Shown one piece after another: positions 47,705 to 59,832 of a stretch of DNA of 64,000 bases (position 1 is the first letter of the stretch; every line of letters starts with the position of its first letter). The position numbers and the translations under genes are program-made. Below the pieces are notes generated by a model. That model did not search any database. It was given only the letters and a program-made list of their open reading frames with translations, and was not told where the DNA came from. Source of the DNA: Calamus simplicifolius (Eukaryota > Streptophyta > Magnoliopsida > Arecales > Arecaceae); assembly GCA_900491605.1 (NCBI GenBank), contig UESW01004358.1, positions 178,140 to 242,139 of the forward strand. Direction: 5' to 3'.

Positions 47705-50700
47705 GAAAGTTAATTTGTATGTTTTACGGAATAAAAAGAGGCTAAATATAGATATTAGGGTATGAATAATTGAATTGTTAAATGGCTCATTTAGTCCAAC
47801 CAACACTAGTTGCTTGATGGATTGAGCCTTTTCTATATCCAGGTTAATACAAGCTAACATGCCAAAAGTGATCGATTGCTAGAGATTAGCAACAGGTTAG
47901 GATAATTATTCAAGAACCGTTGCCAACACAATTTAATTAGATCAAATTGGTTTAGTTAGTGTTCATCGGGTTAGTTCTATGTCCAAAATTCTAGAATCGA
48001 CCTCCGGCTCGGTTCTCGATTTCAAGGGTTGGTTTCTTAGTTTTGACCCGAGAACCAATTATAGTATTTTTAGTTTTTGATTCTAGAGATCGACTCCTTG
48101 GTTTTAATCCAAGAACTGACCATATATATTTTTTTTAATAAAGTATTCTTAAGAATCAAATTAAAAACCTTAGATATGCTTCATAAGTTATTTATTATCT
48201 CTACTAAATATATTTAGTGTTAGATTAATCAACAAATATTATATATATCCTTTTTAATTAACATGATTAAGAAAAAAGGTCATTAGAGATTAGAATAGTA
48301 TCATCGAAAGAAAAGGAGAAAAGATAAATAATATCTATCAATATTGAGTTTGTTTAGCATTTTTCTAATGACTCTTAGCATCTACTCAACTTCTATAACT
48401 AACAAAAGAACCTTTAATATTTTAAAAATAACAAAAGAAGTAAAAAAATTGAGAGCTAGTGCGAAAAAAAGATAATGCATTCTATTCTAAAACCGATCCG
48501 ATATGATTGGATTGGTTCTGAGTTAGTTTCAAGGTAGAATTAGTTTGGCTCTAAGCCCAAAATCTTGAAGTCAATCTTGATTGGATCTATTATTAGTTTT
48601 AACCTAAAACCTACCCAAGACCTATGCACATCCCTATCATTGCTACCCAATGATCTCTCTCGTATTCTCTTGACAAAATTAGGTAGCACCAAAAGGTTTA
48701 ATTTTGGCTATAGGAAATAATAAATATTAAGCTTTTGACAAATTAATGGGTTAAGTTTAACTCTAAACATATTGGTAAAAATGTGTTGATAGGGCCAAAT
48801 CACAGCATGTCCTTAGGAAAATATTGAAGTACATGTTTCTCTTGAGATTTATATTTGATTTTGCTACATCAAAGATAATTTTATTCACGTCACTTGAACT
48901 ATGAATAAATAATCACATCACTACCACTAAATTTATAGCTTTTAGGGTCATATATATGAGGTTATATTTATAATATTTTTAATGCAACATTGCATATTGA
49001 CATTCAAGCTACAAATGCTTTTATTATAAAGGATTTTTTTAAAAAAGATATGTAATCTCTTTCCTATATTTGCTCAAAAGATTTAAATTTACTTTTTATT
49101 ATGCTTATTTCTGCATCAAAGTATAAACAATAAAATCTCTTTTTTAAAGAGGGATACCACGGGCTATTAGTAGGCTCCCATGCCAAGATGTATTTTATGT
49201 TACTGTTGCTATATAAGCAATTTTATCTTTATCATATGAGTATATTTAAATTTTAATATATTTAAAAATGAAAATTTTTGGATTTACAATACCAATAAAA
49301 GTATAAGGATAAGTAAGCTTTTTTTGTGGACCATGTTTAAATCCTTAATCTCTATATAAAAAGGGATGTTAATCGACTAAGCTATGTCTAGTTGATAGCA
49401 TATGTTTAAGACTAGTGATTTCATATAACTCACATGTGATAGCAATCTAACAAATATAAATAGTAAATTTATTCTTCTCTCTATGATTTGATTTTAAAGT
49501 CATGAGCAAATTTGACTAGCTAATTACTAGATGACTTGTTGCCTAAATTTAGTTTGATCATATATGATGCTTGCCTTAGAATGTTGTGAGGACAAAAAGC
49601 CACTATATTCTTAAAAAATATGATGAAGACTGGTTGGAAAAAAAAAAAAAAAAAGTAACTTGGCTCTTAGAAGGTAACTTGACTATTAGCGGAGTTCTCA
49701 CACACCAAGAAATATTTAACCTAATTATTGCATGGCTAAAACATATCTACTATCTAATTCTAAGTACTAATTGTAGTAGTACCTTAGTAACGCAGAAAAA
49801 TCAATCAAAAAAGTTAAATATTCTGCATTCCAAATTGATAAAAAGATGATAAAAAATGGATTGAGAATGTATAAAGGATGAAACTTTAGATGCGGTGCCT
49901 ATCTCTTACTTTTTCACCGTTAGTATCATCATCACTATCCATCGTAAGAGCATTTTGTGGAGGCTGAGATCATTGTCAAAAAATAAAATAAAAAGAATTA
50001 TTTTATTTATTCAAAGTACTGCACTTAAGTTTCATTTATATCCATAAAATGAGTGATATAAGTTGTGTTGGCTTGAAAGAATAGTGAAAAGGCTCCAACA
50101 TGAATTATGCATGATGTAAAAATTTTTTATATTTAAAAATATTAGACATTAAAATTTTAATAGTTTTATTTTTTAAATCAAAAATGTCTTTTATATTTAA
50201 AAAATTAAAATTAATGAAGAATGTTTGTTCTCTCTTCTTCTCCTATCAGAAATCTTCGTCTTCTTGCCTTTGGTAGGGTCGACAAGAGTAGAGTAAGATT
50301 ATGTTTGAAATAGAGAATAAGAAAAATATACAGGGAATATCCTCTTATTCCCAAAAGCTATAACTATAAAGGATAAGTTTAAAAATTTAACCTGAGAGGA
50401 CTATCCCCTAAACTTATTCTTAAGGAACTCAGAAATAGCTGAAAATATTCTTTTAGGGTAAAATTATTATTTGAAAAAAAAATTATTTTCTTAATTATTT
50501 TTTAAATAAACTCTATTATGTACATTTATTTAGAGATAACATTTTAAAAATCAAACACTACCTGCTATCTATAAATCTTTTCTATAAATAAAAATAAAAA
50601 AAGTTCTTCTTATATCAAAGTTAAAACAACTCACCTGTCAAGCGTTTGCAGTGAAAAGTCATTCGTTGCGTTTGAGTTGCTTTTAAGTGAATTTTAGTTG

Positions 50701-50924
50701 CTCATGAATATCTCTTAACTTCCTATTTTCACTTACACCAGTTTGTGTAAAATCGTCAAATCAAAATATCGAGCAACCTGAGCTTGGCCGCAAAATGCAG
50801 CAGAAACGTTACCACTACCTCGTTTAGATAAAGCCTAGCCATTAATTGCATTATGTGCGTTAGATCCAAGCCAAAAAAGAATTAAAAAAAAAAACAGCTC
50901 CAGACCCAAAGCCAAACAGTAGAA
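47705..50924. other. AT-rich intergenic DNA, nothing recognised
   Basis: This is the native flank of Tat-2 and the downstream region of the ARM-TPR gene. Short A/T homopolymers and no supported gene, RNA or element on either strand. Confidence 0.6.
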
Positions 50925-52927
50925 CTACGTTAGCCTCTCCTCTCCTCCTCGTCCGTCCAACCCTTTCTTCTCTCTCCTCAACCATGGCTCCTCCACTATG
51001 GTTGGCAAACCCAAGCCTGCAACATTGACACCAAACCAACTTAGTTAACAGTTCTAAAACAAGAGATCGAACTAAACTCAGGCGATTCAAGAAATAACAG
51101 CTCACCGGAGATCTTAGAACCTGAGCCAATTCCAATCTCCTCATCCCCCTCACCAGTACTAGCACCATCATCTCCATCTCTGCTCTCTAAATTCTTAGAC
51201 ACAACCAAGCTAGCGAAGAGCCCAGCCTTGCTCATCTGCTTGTTAATCATACGTGCTGCATAGTATGGAACTTTAGCTCGCCGCCTTCTCTCGTCGTAGT
51301 TGTTCCCATCGATCCACCCATTAACAACATGATGCAGTCCATCAGGCTCTCCTTCGCCATCTCCTTCATGTCGTACGCCTGCGACCGCCGCCAGAGGCTC
51401 TTCCCATGCCCGTTCGCGGGGCTTGCCAGAGCCAAAGCCCGTGTCGCATCGCCGATGGCTGCGTCGGGGTCTCGCAGCAGAAGGTGGCACTGAGCCCTGT
51501 TGCTATATAGAACCAGCCTCTCCTTCCTCCTCTTTAACGGGCACAGCTCCAATGCTTCTGTGTACCTAACGATCGCCTCCTCCACATCGCCCGACCAAAA
51601 TCTCTCGTTCCCTTCTTGCTTCTTTATGGCCGCCAAGGCTCGTCTCTCTACGACTTCCTCCTTCGTCATCACCTCCTCTCTCTTCTTTCTCTCCACCTTC
51701 AATTCCCACAGGCTTTTGATGGCTTTCTCCGCTTCCCCACCAACTTCAACTACTCCACGGTCAAAATCGAGAAGTAGTGCCTTCGTGATCTTGTCTCCGA
51801 GCTTTCTCCTCGCACCGAGGCTTCGGAGCTCCGCCAAGTCCGCAAGACATGGCGCGGCGGCCTGCATGACCTTGCGGCGAGTGTTCGGGTCCTCGATGAG
51901 ATATAGGAGGCAGTCGATGCCCATGTATTGCCAGTCATCGGAGGATCTAGAGAGATTGCAGAGGCTCCCGACCACCTCTCGGCAACCGGCCATGGCTTCC
52001 CGCCCGACCTCGCTCCGGCAAAGTATTCTCATCAGCCCGGCCCCTGCCGGGGAGTCGCCATTAGCTAGCCCTCCCCACATCCGGCACAAGTCTTTCAAGA
52101 AGCCAACTTCCCGACAAATTAGATCATGGGATGCTTTATCCCTGACAGCGAAGCAGCTTAAAAGGTAGAGGGACCAGCACTGGAGCTGGCTCGCCCACTC
52201 CTCGGCCTTCCGGTTCTCCATCTCGGCCCCTCCAAGCCCTCTCGTCAGGAGGTCCCGGTGGTACTGTTCCCGCTCGGCCGGCGGCATGCCGACGAACTGG
52301 CTGTAGACTGTGTCGAGGCAGGTGGAGGCGAGATGCATGGCAAGGGGCACCAGCTCGTCGGCGTGCCGGATGACAGCGGGGAAGGTGGCGTCGAAGCTAG
52401 CGAGGTGGCCGATGGCGCGGACGGCCACCCGCTGCTCGACCCAGGTCATGGCTCCCCGGAGGAGGCCAATAAGCGGTGCGACGGCGCCGGCCTCGACGGC
52501 GAGGCCAGCGAGGGCGGGGAGGCGGATGGTGTAGGAGCCGAGGACGTGGGCGGCGTAGTAAGGGATGTAGACGTTCTGGTGGCCAAGGAGCCAGGCGGGG
52601 TCGGCGAGGGCCTTGGTTATGAGGAGGGACATGCAGCGGAGGACGCCGGGGAGGGGAGCTCGGGTCGTCGGGGTGGGTCATGGCGATGTTCCAGAGGGCG
52701 CTCATGACGAGGACGTGCGACTGGTCGTCGCGGTGCGGCATGTCGTGGAAGAAGGTGGCGAGCGCCGACCGCCGGAGACGGGGGTTGGGCTCCTTTACGG
52801 CGCAGAAGAAGCAGCAGAAGCTGTAGTCGTAGCGTGGGGACTCGTCTTCTTCCTCGTCTATTGGGGCGATGCTGCTGGTCTTCTTCTTGTTGGGCCTCTT
52901 TTTGTTAGAGTAGTTTAGACGTTCCAT
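50925..52927 (-). CDS. Host ARM-repeat plus TPR protein gene, probable co-chaperone-like; apparent frameshifts
   Basis: ATG at 52927 (MERLNYSNKK). About 637 codons including one inferred intron, 51105-51017 (CCG|GTGAGC ... TTGCAG|GC), with the stop at 50925-50927. The N-terminal and middle parts are helical ARM-like (YIPYYAAHVLGSYTIRLP, AGAVAPLIGLLRGA, EVVGSLCNLSRSSDDWQYMG). The C-terminal TPR starts at AIKKQEGNERFWSGD and keeps the carboxylate-clamp pattern K-x-x-x-N, YSNRA and KSLWR, as in Hsp70/Hsp90-binding TPRs. The tail includes KVPYYAARMINKQM. The frame is lost between HPDDP and GVLRCMSLL (about 52650-52665) and again near 51328. Apart from these it is fully open, so assembly or sequencing error is as likely as a pseudogene. 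Plant ARM/TPR proteins of this layout are known; the clamp-based partner is inference. Confidence 0.85.
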
Positions 52928-55900
52928 GGTTTCTTTGTGAGGGATATTTAGAGCTAGCAGTGGAGGAGGAAGAGAAGGGAGGGTTGGGAGGAGAGATTTT
53001 ATGGGAGAAGGTGGAGGTGGGTGGAGGGGATGTCACCAAGCGGCGCATGGGGACGGTGGCATGATGGATTTGGTTGCGGCTTTTGATGATGGAGAAGGGA
53101 CGCCAAGTTAGTGACAGTTGGTGGATTCCGTATCGGCTGGGGTGCATCTATGAAACCACGGAGAGTTGAGCGTGGTCGGATTGGTGCCATGTCATTCATT
53201 TATTAGAAAAATGGGAGGTTTTCGTACCCTCTCTTTCATCTCATATATGTTTCCTAGCTGCTATCATATCATACGTTTAGCACCGCAACGCGAGTACGCT
53301 CTCTATTTCATAGCTCCCTTCAGTGCTAGAGTTTCTCTGCAGAGAATCCCCAGAGGCTAGTCTGCGCGGTCTCTCAGGTGAAACAATTGCAGATGTTGTT
53401 ATGCTTTTGGTTGCCAGCATATATATATATCCGTTGGGACATCGGTGCAGGCTCAAACATCAATTGCCAACTTAGCATCTCTCATCTTATTTTTTTTTAA
53501 ATAAAATTATATGGAAAAAGAGTTCTGCTTTTGAAGTGGTTTATAATTAAGGCTGTCGATCTCATTATTAGTTTGAATGATCTGTATGTTAATTATTTAT
53601 TTATGATTTTGATTGTAGTCTTAACTCATTTTACTAAGCATATTGAGGGTTATCGATCCTTTTGGGGTAACACTGTACTAGGTTTTCCATAAAATATACC
53701 TACATAGAGCTCATATTAATCAACGTTTCCCTTATAATGACTGCATATCTAAATAGCAAAATATTAATCAAATTAATTTCTATTTATGACTTGGGGGTTC
53801 GTATATACATTAGTTAGAAAATCCATTAGATTATATATAATGGAATTTTTAAAAATTTTGAGAGAGCCATGACCCATTTTTGGTCTTAACCAAGCTTCAT
53901 CCTTATGTCCTCCTAGTCAACAGGTCTACCTCAAATATATATAGCCTATGACAGCAAGACTGTCCTACAGACATCATATCCAATCCAGGTTGACTGCACG
54001 CAATAGACGTCTCAAATCAGATCTTACATCTGAAAGACTTGTGATCTCCAGGTATTTTTATAGAAAGAGGATAAATCTACAGCCATATTCCTATCATGCT
54101 GAACTGCCACCTACTGATCAATTTATTTGGACTTGTACGTAGTAGTGGAGATGGATATATAATTTTCTTGATTTATAGCCTGTTAGATAAGCATCAAATT
54201 AAGATGAAGTAAAGGTGGAGTACTCGTTAGAGATGTGGAATAAGTGTGCTGAAAAATAAAAATGAAGTCAAAATGTGAAGGGGAGCAACATGTGAAATTT
54301 TTCATGGTAATATTTATAACCAGCCTAACTTGTCCTCGCACTTGCTTGATAAAAGTAATAAAAGAAAATGAAGAAGCCGGCAGTTGCTGGCTTCAAAAGA
54401 TAGAAAGGTCTCCACACGATACACAAAACAAGTCCAACTTGCACCACCTTCAGCATTCAAACTGCACTCCATCTTCAGTTATTGGCCTTTCTTAGCAGAA
54501 AAGTACATTGAATGGTCTCCAGGTACCATGATTTTTAGGCAGCTCCCCACCAGGGGTAAAAGAAAAAGGGTTGTCGGCCTTTCGTCTCCAGATCACCATG
54601 ACACCATGTTCAATCTTATCTTGGACTTCTCTAAGGAAAAAAAATCATTTACACCACTGATAGTTGAGATGTACTACGAGACTTAGGATGGTGGTGGTGT
54701 TTATGGCTCTAAGGTTGGCTAAATCACTTTCTTTGGAGATATTATGGTTGGCTAACTCATAAACTGTACAATTTGTACTGCACCATGAGGACCACGCACT
54801 TCAGGGATGCTTGATAGCATTATTAGCTCATATAACAATATTTTCAGTCTTCCAATGTTCTTAATTAGCTATTCCTATGTATTAACTTATGAACACATCA
54901 TTTTTTTCTTCTTTCAAATCTATATAACAAAACTCTTGGATTAGTGACTTTACTAGGACTTCTATGAACGTGCTCGTTACCCTCTTGGAGAGTACAAACT
55001 GCTCCCTGGCCCAAGCACTTGAATTGGATTCCCACTCTTGTCTAGCTATATGGAATCACATACTAGAAGTGTTTTAGGTATAGAGTTGGGACCAATACCA
55101 ATAGATTGCGTGGCTCATCTTCCTGGTGATTACTAAATTCATATGGATGTTGATTATGTTTAGCCATGCAATTCGCGTGAGTTTTAGTCTAAAGTTGCGG
55201 CGGAAAGGTGGTTTGTTGATAATCTTTTGTTCACTTCTCTTCAATCTAAGAGTTAAACCACCAAATTACCTTCCACTTTGGTTACTTGTGTGAGTAATTA
55301 AAGGATCATAGCTTGGCTTTCCTCATTATTCCATGTGTCGGCTACTGTGATGTTATATATATGTGGCCGCTATTTGTCCATTCCTACACTTAAATTAAGC
55401 TTTCTGCTTGCTTTCTATCCCTCCAAAAGGGATTCCCACCTCATAAAATCTATGTGGTCCTTCAAGACAGGATCATGAATTTATTGCTTTATACGTAGAA
55501 AAGCTCCTTTTTAGTACTTAGCAAAGAACCGAAATAAATATTAGGAGGGGAATGACTCGAGAAAAGCAACTGATCGATGGTCCGCCAATGACCGTAGTCT
55601 TGTCTCCGGGACTTGGTTGAGTTCCCTCAGTAACATCTGTCAGACAATGTGTAAAATATAACTTGTGTGATATGATCATATGCTTAACATCCAAAGAACA
55701 TCATACCGGACTAAATTAATTAAAGAATTTTGAGTACTTGGGGTGAAGTGAAGGCAGGTTTGCTTGTTGCGAGTATTATGACAAAAATCATTATAATGGC
55801 GTCCAGGATGCAGCAGCAACTAGGTTAGGCGTTCAAAGGTTCAATCAAGACTCTCTAAGAAAATTCTTCACTATTTCTTCAGTAAAAGAGGTGGTTGGAA

Positions 55901-55984
55901 ACATTAGAATTAGCATGGGTAGGATATACGTACCTCTGATATCTACTTCCAGATATGAATCAAATCATTAGGCTGTTTATCATT
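52928..55984. other. Upstream region of the ARM-TPR gene and AT-rich intergenic DNA
   Basis: The first few hundred bases should contain the gene's promoter and leader, but no single element stands out. A short AT run is at 53420-53428. No further gene or element is supported. Confidence 0.5.
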
Positions 55985-56960
55985 CTAGTAAAGAGAATCA
56001 ACAGCTTGATTCCTCTTCTTGTAGACATGATTGATGATAATTAATAACATTCGTTTGTGGATATGACTTCTTCTCAATAATGCAAAAAAGTGGATGAAAA
56101 CGCTGAGAAAGATTCTTGATCTATCTAATAAGAGTAGTAGAATTTTCTTCAATAATAAACCCATGGCTAGGCAACAAGAAAATAATTCTTCTGATCTCAT
56201 ACCAAGAATGAGAAAAAAAAAACAGTTTTATGTGGAAAGGCTTTTGCAACAATGTATCTTTTGAATCCATCACGGATAATATAGCCTACCTCTACTGATT
56301 TGGCCTGAATAAAACCATCAAACTTAAATTTGAGACATCCTACGGGTGGGGGATACCAAGATATATAAGTAACATTAGTCTCCCATATAAGCAGGAGAAG
56401 AGCATCCCAAGTGCCAGAAAAAAAAAATTTGTAGGCATAAAATTCTGCGCTCAAAAGAATTCATAAGACAAACATTCAGTTTCAAGCAATATACTTTGAG
56501 CATTCCTAGTTTTGATGTTAGAACATTTCTTCATTCCTATTTTTTCATATGTACCATAATGCATATGGATCATAACAGACTTAGTTATCTTTTGAGCCAT
56601 TAAAGTAGATATTCTGCACAAAACATGAAGCAAGTCTTCAATAGGCATCAAGTGGGAGAAGAGATGATTCAGATCCCACACCCCTTGAGATCTATGGAAT
56701 TTAAGGAATAAATGCTCAACCATTTCAACCTCATTTTGTCATCTGTTACAAGTGGAAGATATATAGAGTGGTTGGCCTGCATGTAGAGATGTTGTAGGAA
56801 GGTGACACTACACAATCCTCCAAAGGAAAAATAACATTCTTTAAAGAAACATCCAGGTTCCAAAATTTCATAGCTAACCTACATGCATGGTAGCAAAAAT
56901 CAGAGTGGTATATACCTGATCTTTAACCACCACAACAGAATGATAACTTCTCCTCCCAGT
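55985..56960 (-). pseudogene. LINE fragment A: zinc-binding region and RNase H domain, minus strand
   Basis: Minus-strand frames show EMVEHLFLKFHRSQGVWD (zf-RVT type, 56723-56670) followed by WYPPPVGCLKFKFDG and VGYIIRDGFKRYIV (RNase H of plant L1-type LINEs, 56350-56250). Stops and frameshifts are frequent. No end structures are seen. It is an old fragment. Confidence 0.8.
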
Positions 56961-57633
56961 TAGGATGCCTTCCTCATCATCTCCACATCTTGAAATCTAT
57001 TAAAATATGACTAAACAAAGAAGGTAGAAATAGCCAGGCAACAAGATCCATTAAATTTTTTTTGAAAAAAGTAAAAAAAAAAGGACCATTTCAGACTCAC
57101 TCAAAATTCATTTCCGTCCTCAAATTTTTAATTATTACTGTTTAGTCTCTCATATTTTAAGAATATTACATTCCTAATATTTTATTACATAGAATAAGTT
57201 AAAATTAAAAAAATAATTGATGTGCCTTTTTAATGTGAATACTAATTAGCTGCGTAGCATAGATGATAGTCGATATATTTGAGTCAAAATAATACATTAA
57301 CTATTTCATCAATTTTAACTGATCATGTGTAATAAGACATTAGAAATATAATATTTTTAAGACATGAGAGATCAAATTATAACAATTGAAAGTTTAAGGG
57401 TTAAAATAATTTTTTAAAAAAATTAGGGAATCAAAAAAATATATTTTAGTCAAAAATATTTTACAAAAATGCCTGCATGCAAATTTCTATGCACATGCAA
57501 TGCTGGCGGCGGATAAAATTCTTTGCATAGGGAATGTGGGTGGTTAATGTAATACCTACACTACAAACATCTATGGGCATCATTATCAAATTTTATTTAT
57601 AATTTTATGCCATCATACGAAAGCCTTGCTTTA
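56961..57633. other. AT-rich intergenic DNA
   Basis: Nothing recognised apart from a 21-base sequence at 57612-57632 that is repeated at 57646-57666 at the LINE B junction. Confidence 0.6.
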
Positions 57634-57648
57634 AACCAGCACAAAATC
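57634..57648. repeat. LINE B target-site duplication, left
   Basis: AACCAGCACAAAATC; the right copy, CCAGCACAAAATC preceded by the poly-A tail, is at 58051-58063. Confidence 0.8.
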
Positions 57649-58050
57649 ATACGAAAGCCTTGCTTTGGATCCCTGGACTCAACTGTTCCTTTGTCGGAGC
57701 TTGGTGCTGCTTGGGCAGGGCTCTCGTTTGCTGTTAGGATCCTCCATGCTCCCAAGATCATGCTGTCATTTCTTGGTTATTAGAGGAGAGCTATATAGAT
57801 GGTTCCTCATCCGATTCTGAGGGATTGTTGGTCTATGTTGCGGGAGCTTGATTATGTCCAGATCCGCCATTATCGGAGGTGGCGGCGGACTGGGTGGCGA
57901 CCTTTGCTGCTCAACATGCGGGTCCATGGAATTGGAAGCCAGGTGACCCATGTCCTATTATTCTTCAGCAGATCTTAACTTCTGATATATCTGGGCTGAC
58001 TCATTCTAGAATTATATGATCGTCCGTAACAAAAAAAAAAAAAAAAAAAA
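57649..58050 (+). mobile_element. LINE B: 5'-truncated L1-type LINE 3' end with poly-A tail
   Basis: It encodes the end of the RNase H domain (SLDSTVPLSELGAAWAGLSF), then HYRR-type and DWVA(T)FAAQHAG motifs and the closing ISGLTHSRII before a 20-base poly-A tract at 58031-58050. It is homologous to the end of LINE C. The 15-base target duplication and tail show target-primed insertion. About 20 bases at the 5' junction copy nearby target sequence. Confidence 0.85.
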
Positions 58051-58063
58051 CCAGCACAAAATC

Positions 58064-58915
58064 CGTACAATCTAGCTGGATTCTGATGTACAAAAGCATT
58101 GCTTGGCATATATATCTATTTGGGATGGTGCCTCAAGGTTTCAGCCTTTTGTCCTCGAAAACAGGATGATGGAATGGCATGAGGACCCTTGTTTCCCATT
58201 AGTTCACATCAAATGGCTAAGCTAGGGGCAACATTAGAGGCAGAGACAGCCTTGAACTAAATGAGGCCCACAGAGACCTTAAAGTTTAGATTCCATTAGT
58301 TGTTAACCTAGGCAGGCTGATAGTGGTCCCCTATCCCTTTTATTTGCCAAGCTCCTTTCTCCTATGATGATGTGTACTATAGTAGCATTTGTCCATGCTT
58401 TGCTTTGATTATGGTATGCATATCTCGGTTTCATTGGGTCCGGGTCGTTTTCACCTCTATTATCATTATCTCTTGTGGACTCATGGGGTCATGCCCAGCT
58501 CTAAGCATATCAACTTCAAGTTCCAAAATAGCTTGCTCATGGGAAAGATGGCACTTTTTTTACTAGGATAAAAGAGAGTTACCTCTTTCTTTTATCAGGC
58601 AGTGCTTATGTAAGTTCCAAGGATTAGGTGCGCCACCATTTACCTTCAGCTTTAATTCCCACGCGTGCCACCAAAAATATTTTATTTGATGTCCAACATA
58701 ATGTCATTATGTCAGCTCTGAGGATTCAGAGAGAATACATGACATTAATTTGTATCCATGGTTGCTCACATCAACCAAAACGAGAGGTCCTACTTTTGTT
58801 GGGAGTTTAACTTTGGTCAAGAAAGAGGAGCATAAGCTTTGAAAAGAAGGTAGATGAGTTTAGCTTGTGCTAGTAGGACCACAAAAAAAAAAAAAAAAAA
58901 AGGAGGTTTCTTAAT
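58064..58915. other. Intergenic DNA
   Basis: No supported gene; an 18-base poly-A run at 58883-58900 may be another old retrotransposition scar, but no element could be joined to it. Confidence 0.5.
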
Positions 58916-58925
58916 CTTTCAACCA

Positions 58926-59427
58926 ATGTTTTGAAAATCGGATCGAATAACAAACTGGCTTGGCATTTGGATCATGGGTTAATGGTTTGATCGGATAAAC
59001 CGATTTGATCAAATCAGATAATATTATAATTAATTTTTAATTTAATAATAAGAAAAAAATAATATATAAATATCAAACTATAAAAAAATATTTTTATAAT
59101 TTATATACATGCTCAAGAAAATTTTATATAACATTAAAACTATAGAAAATATCTTTAAAACTATAGATGGGTTGTTTTTAAGTGCAAACTAAAGTAAAAA
59201 ATTAAAAACCCAAAAAAACTCAACCCTAATTTTATTTATCAAAACTAAAAGTTTAAAAATCAGGGTTTGGCTAGTTCTTTAAAATCCGATCGATTCAATG
59301 AGTTTTTTAATTTTCATCGGATCATATAAGAGTTAACTTTAATAATAAAGCAGACTTTAAATCTATTTTAAAGGTTCCCGATTGGACCGGTTCGACCGAT
59401 CAGTCCACTTCAATTTTTAAAACCATG
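58926..59427. mobile_element. MITE-like element with 10-bp target duplication
   Basis: CTTTCAACCA at 58916-58925 is repeated exactly at 59428-59437. The enclosed 502 bases start ATGTTTTGAAAATCGG and end with the imperfect complement (catggttttaaaaattga on the minus strand). The inside is AT-rich without coding potential. A 9-10 base duplication suits a Mutator-type MITE; an 8-base hAT boundary cannot be excluded. Confidence 0.65.
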
Positions 59428-59437
59428 CTTTCAACCA

Positions 59438-59832
59438 CTATTTTGAAAACTTTTATCACTTATTTAATTCCTTCCAGCTAACTCTTCTTTAAATCTACTT
59501 TTCCTTCCTTGTTTTCTTACTTTTCCCGTAACCTTTCTATTTCTAAAGCATAGGTGCATGATATTTCCTTTTCCACGTTGCAAAATAGAAATACCTTAAT
59601 CTAGTGTACATTAATTAAAAAATATTTTCACTTTAGAAAACCAATATCTTATAAAAAGTAGGAAAACTTTCTATGAATAGATTTTGGTTAAGATATTTTA
59701 ATATAAAAAATTAATAATAAAAAGCTTGAAGATTTTCTTCAATTCTTGGTTTAGTGTGAGATAGTGATTTTCATGAGAGGCAACTAGGGTAAAGATGGAA
59801 GCTTTGAACAATCTATGATGGGGCGTGTCATT
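59438..59832. other. Intergenic DNA
   Basis: AT-rich; nothing recognised. Confidence 0.5.

Noticed and set aside
47705..50924. Small open frames in AT-rich DNA
   Set aside because: Short, of biased composition and without recognisable domains, splice signals or conservation evidence.
57766..57951. Minus-strand open frame with a Pro-rich segment
   Set aside because: It is the shadow of LINE B RNase H coding on the plus strand.
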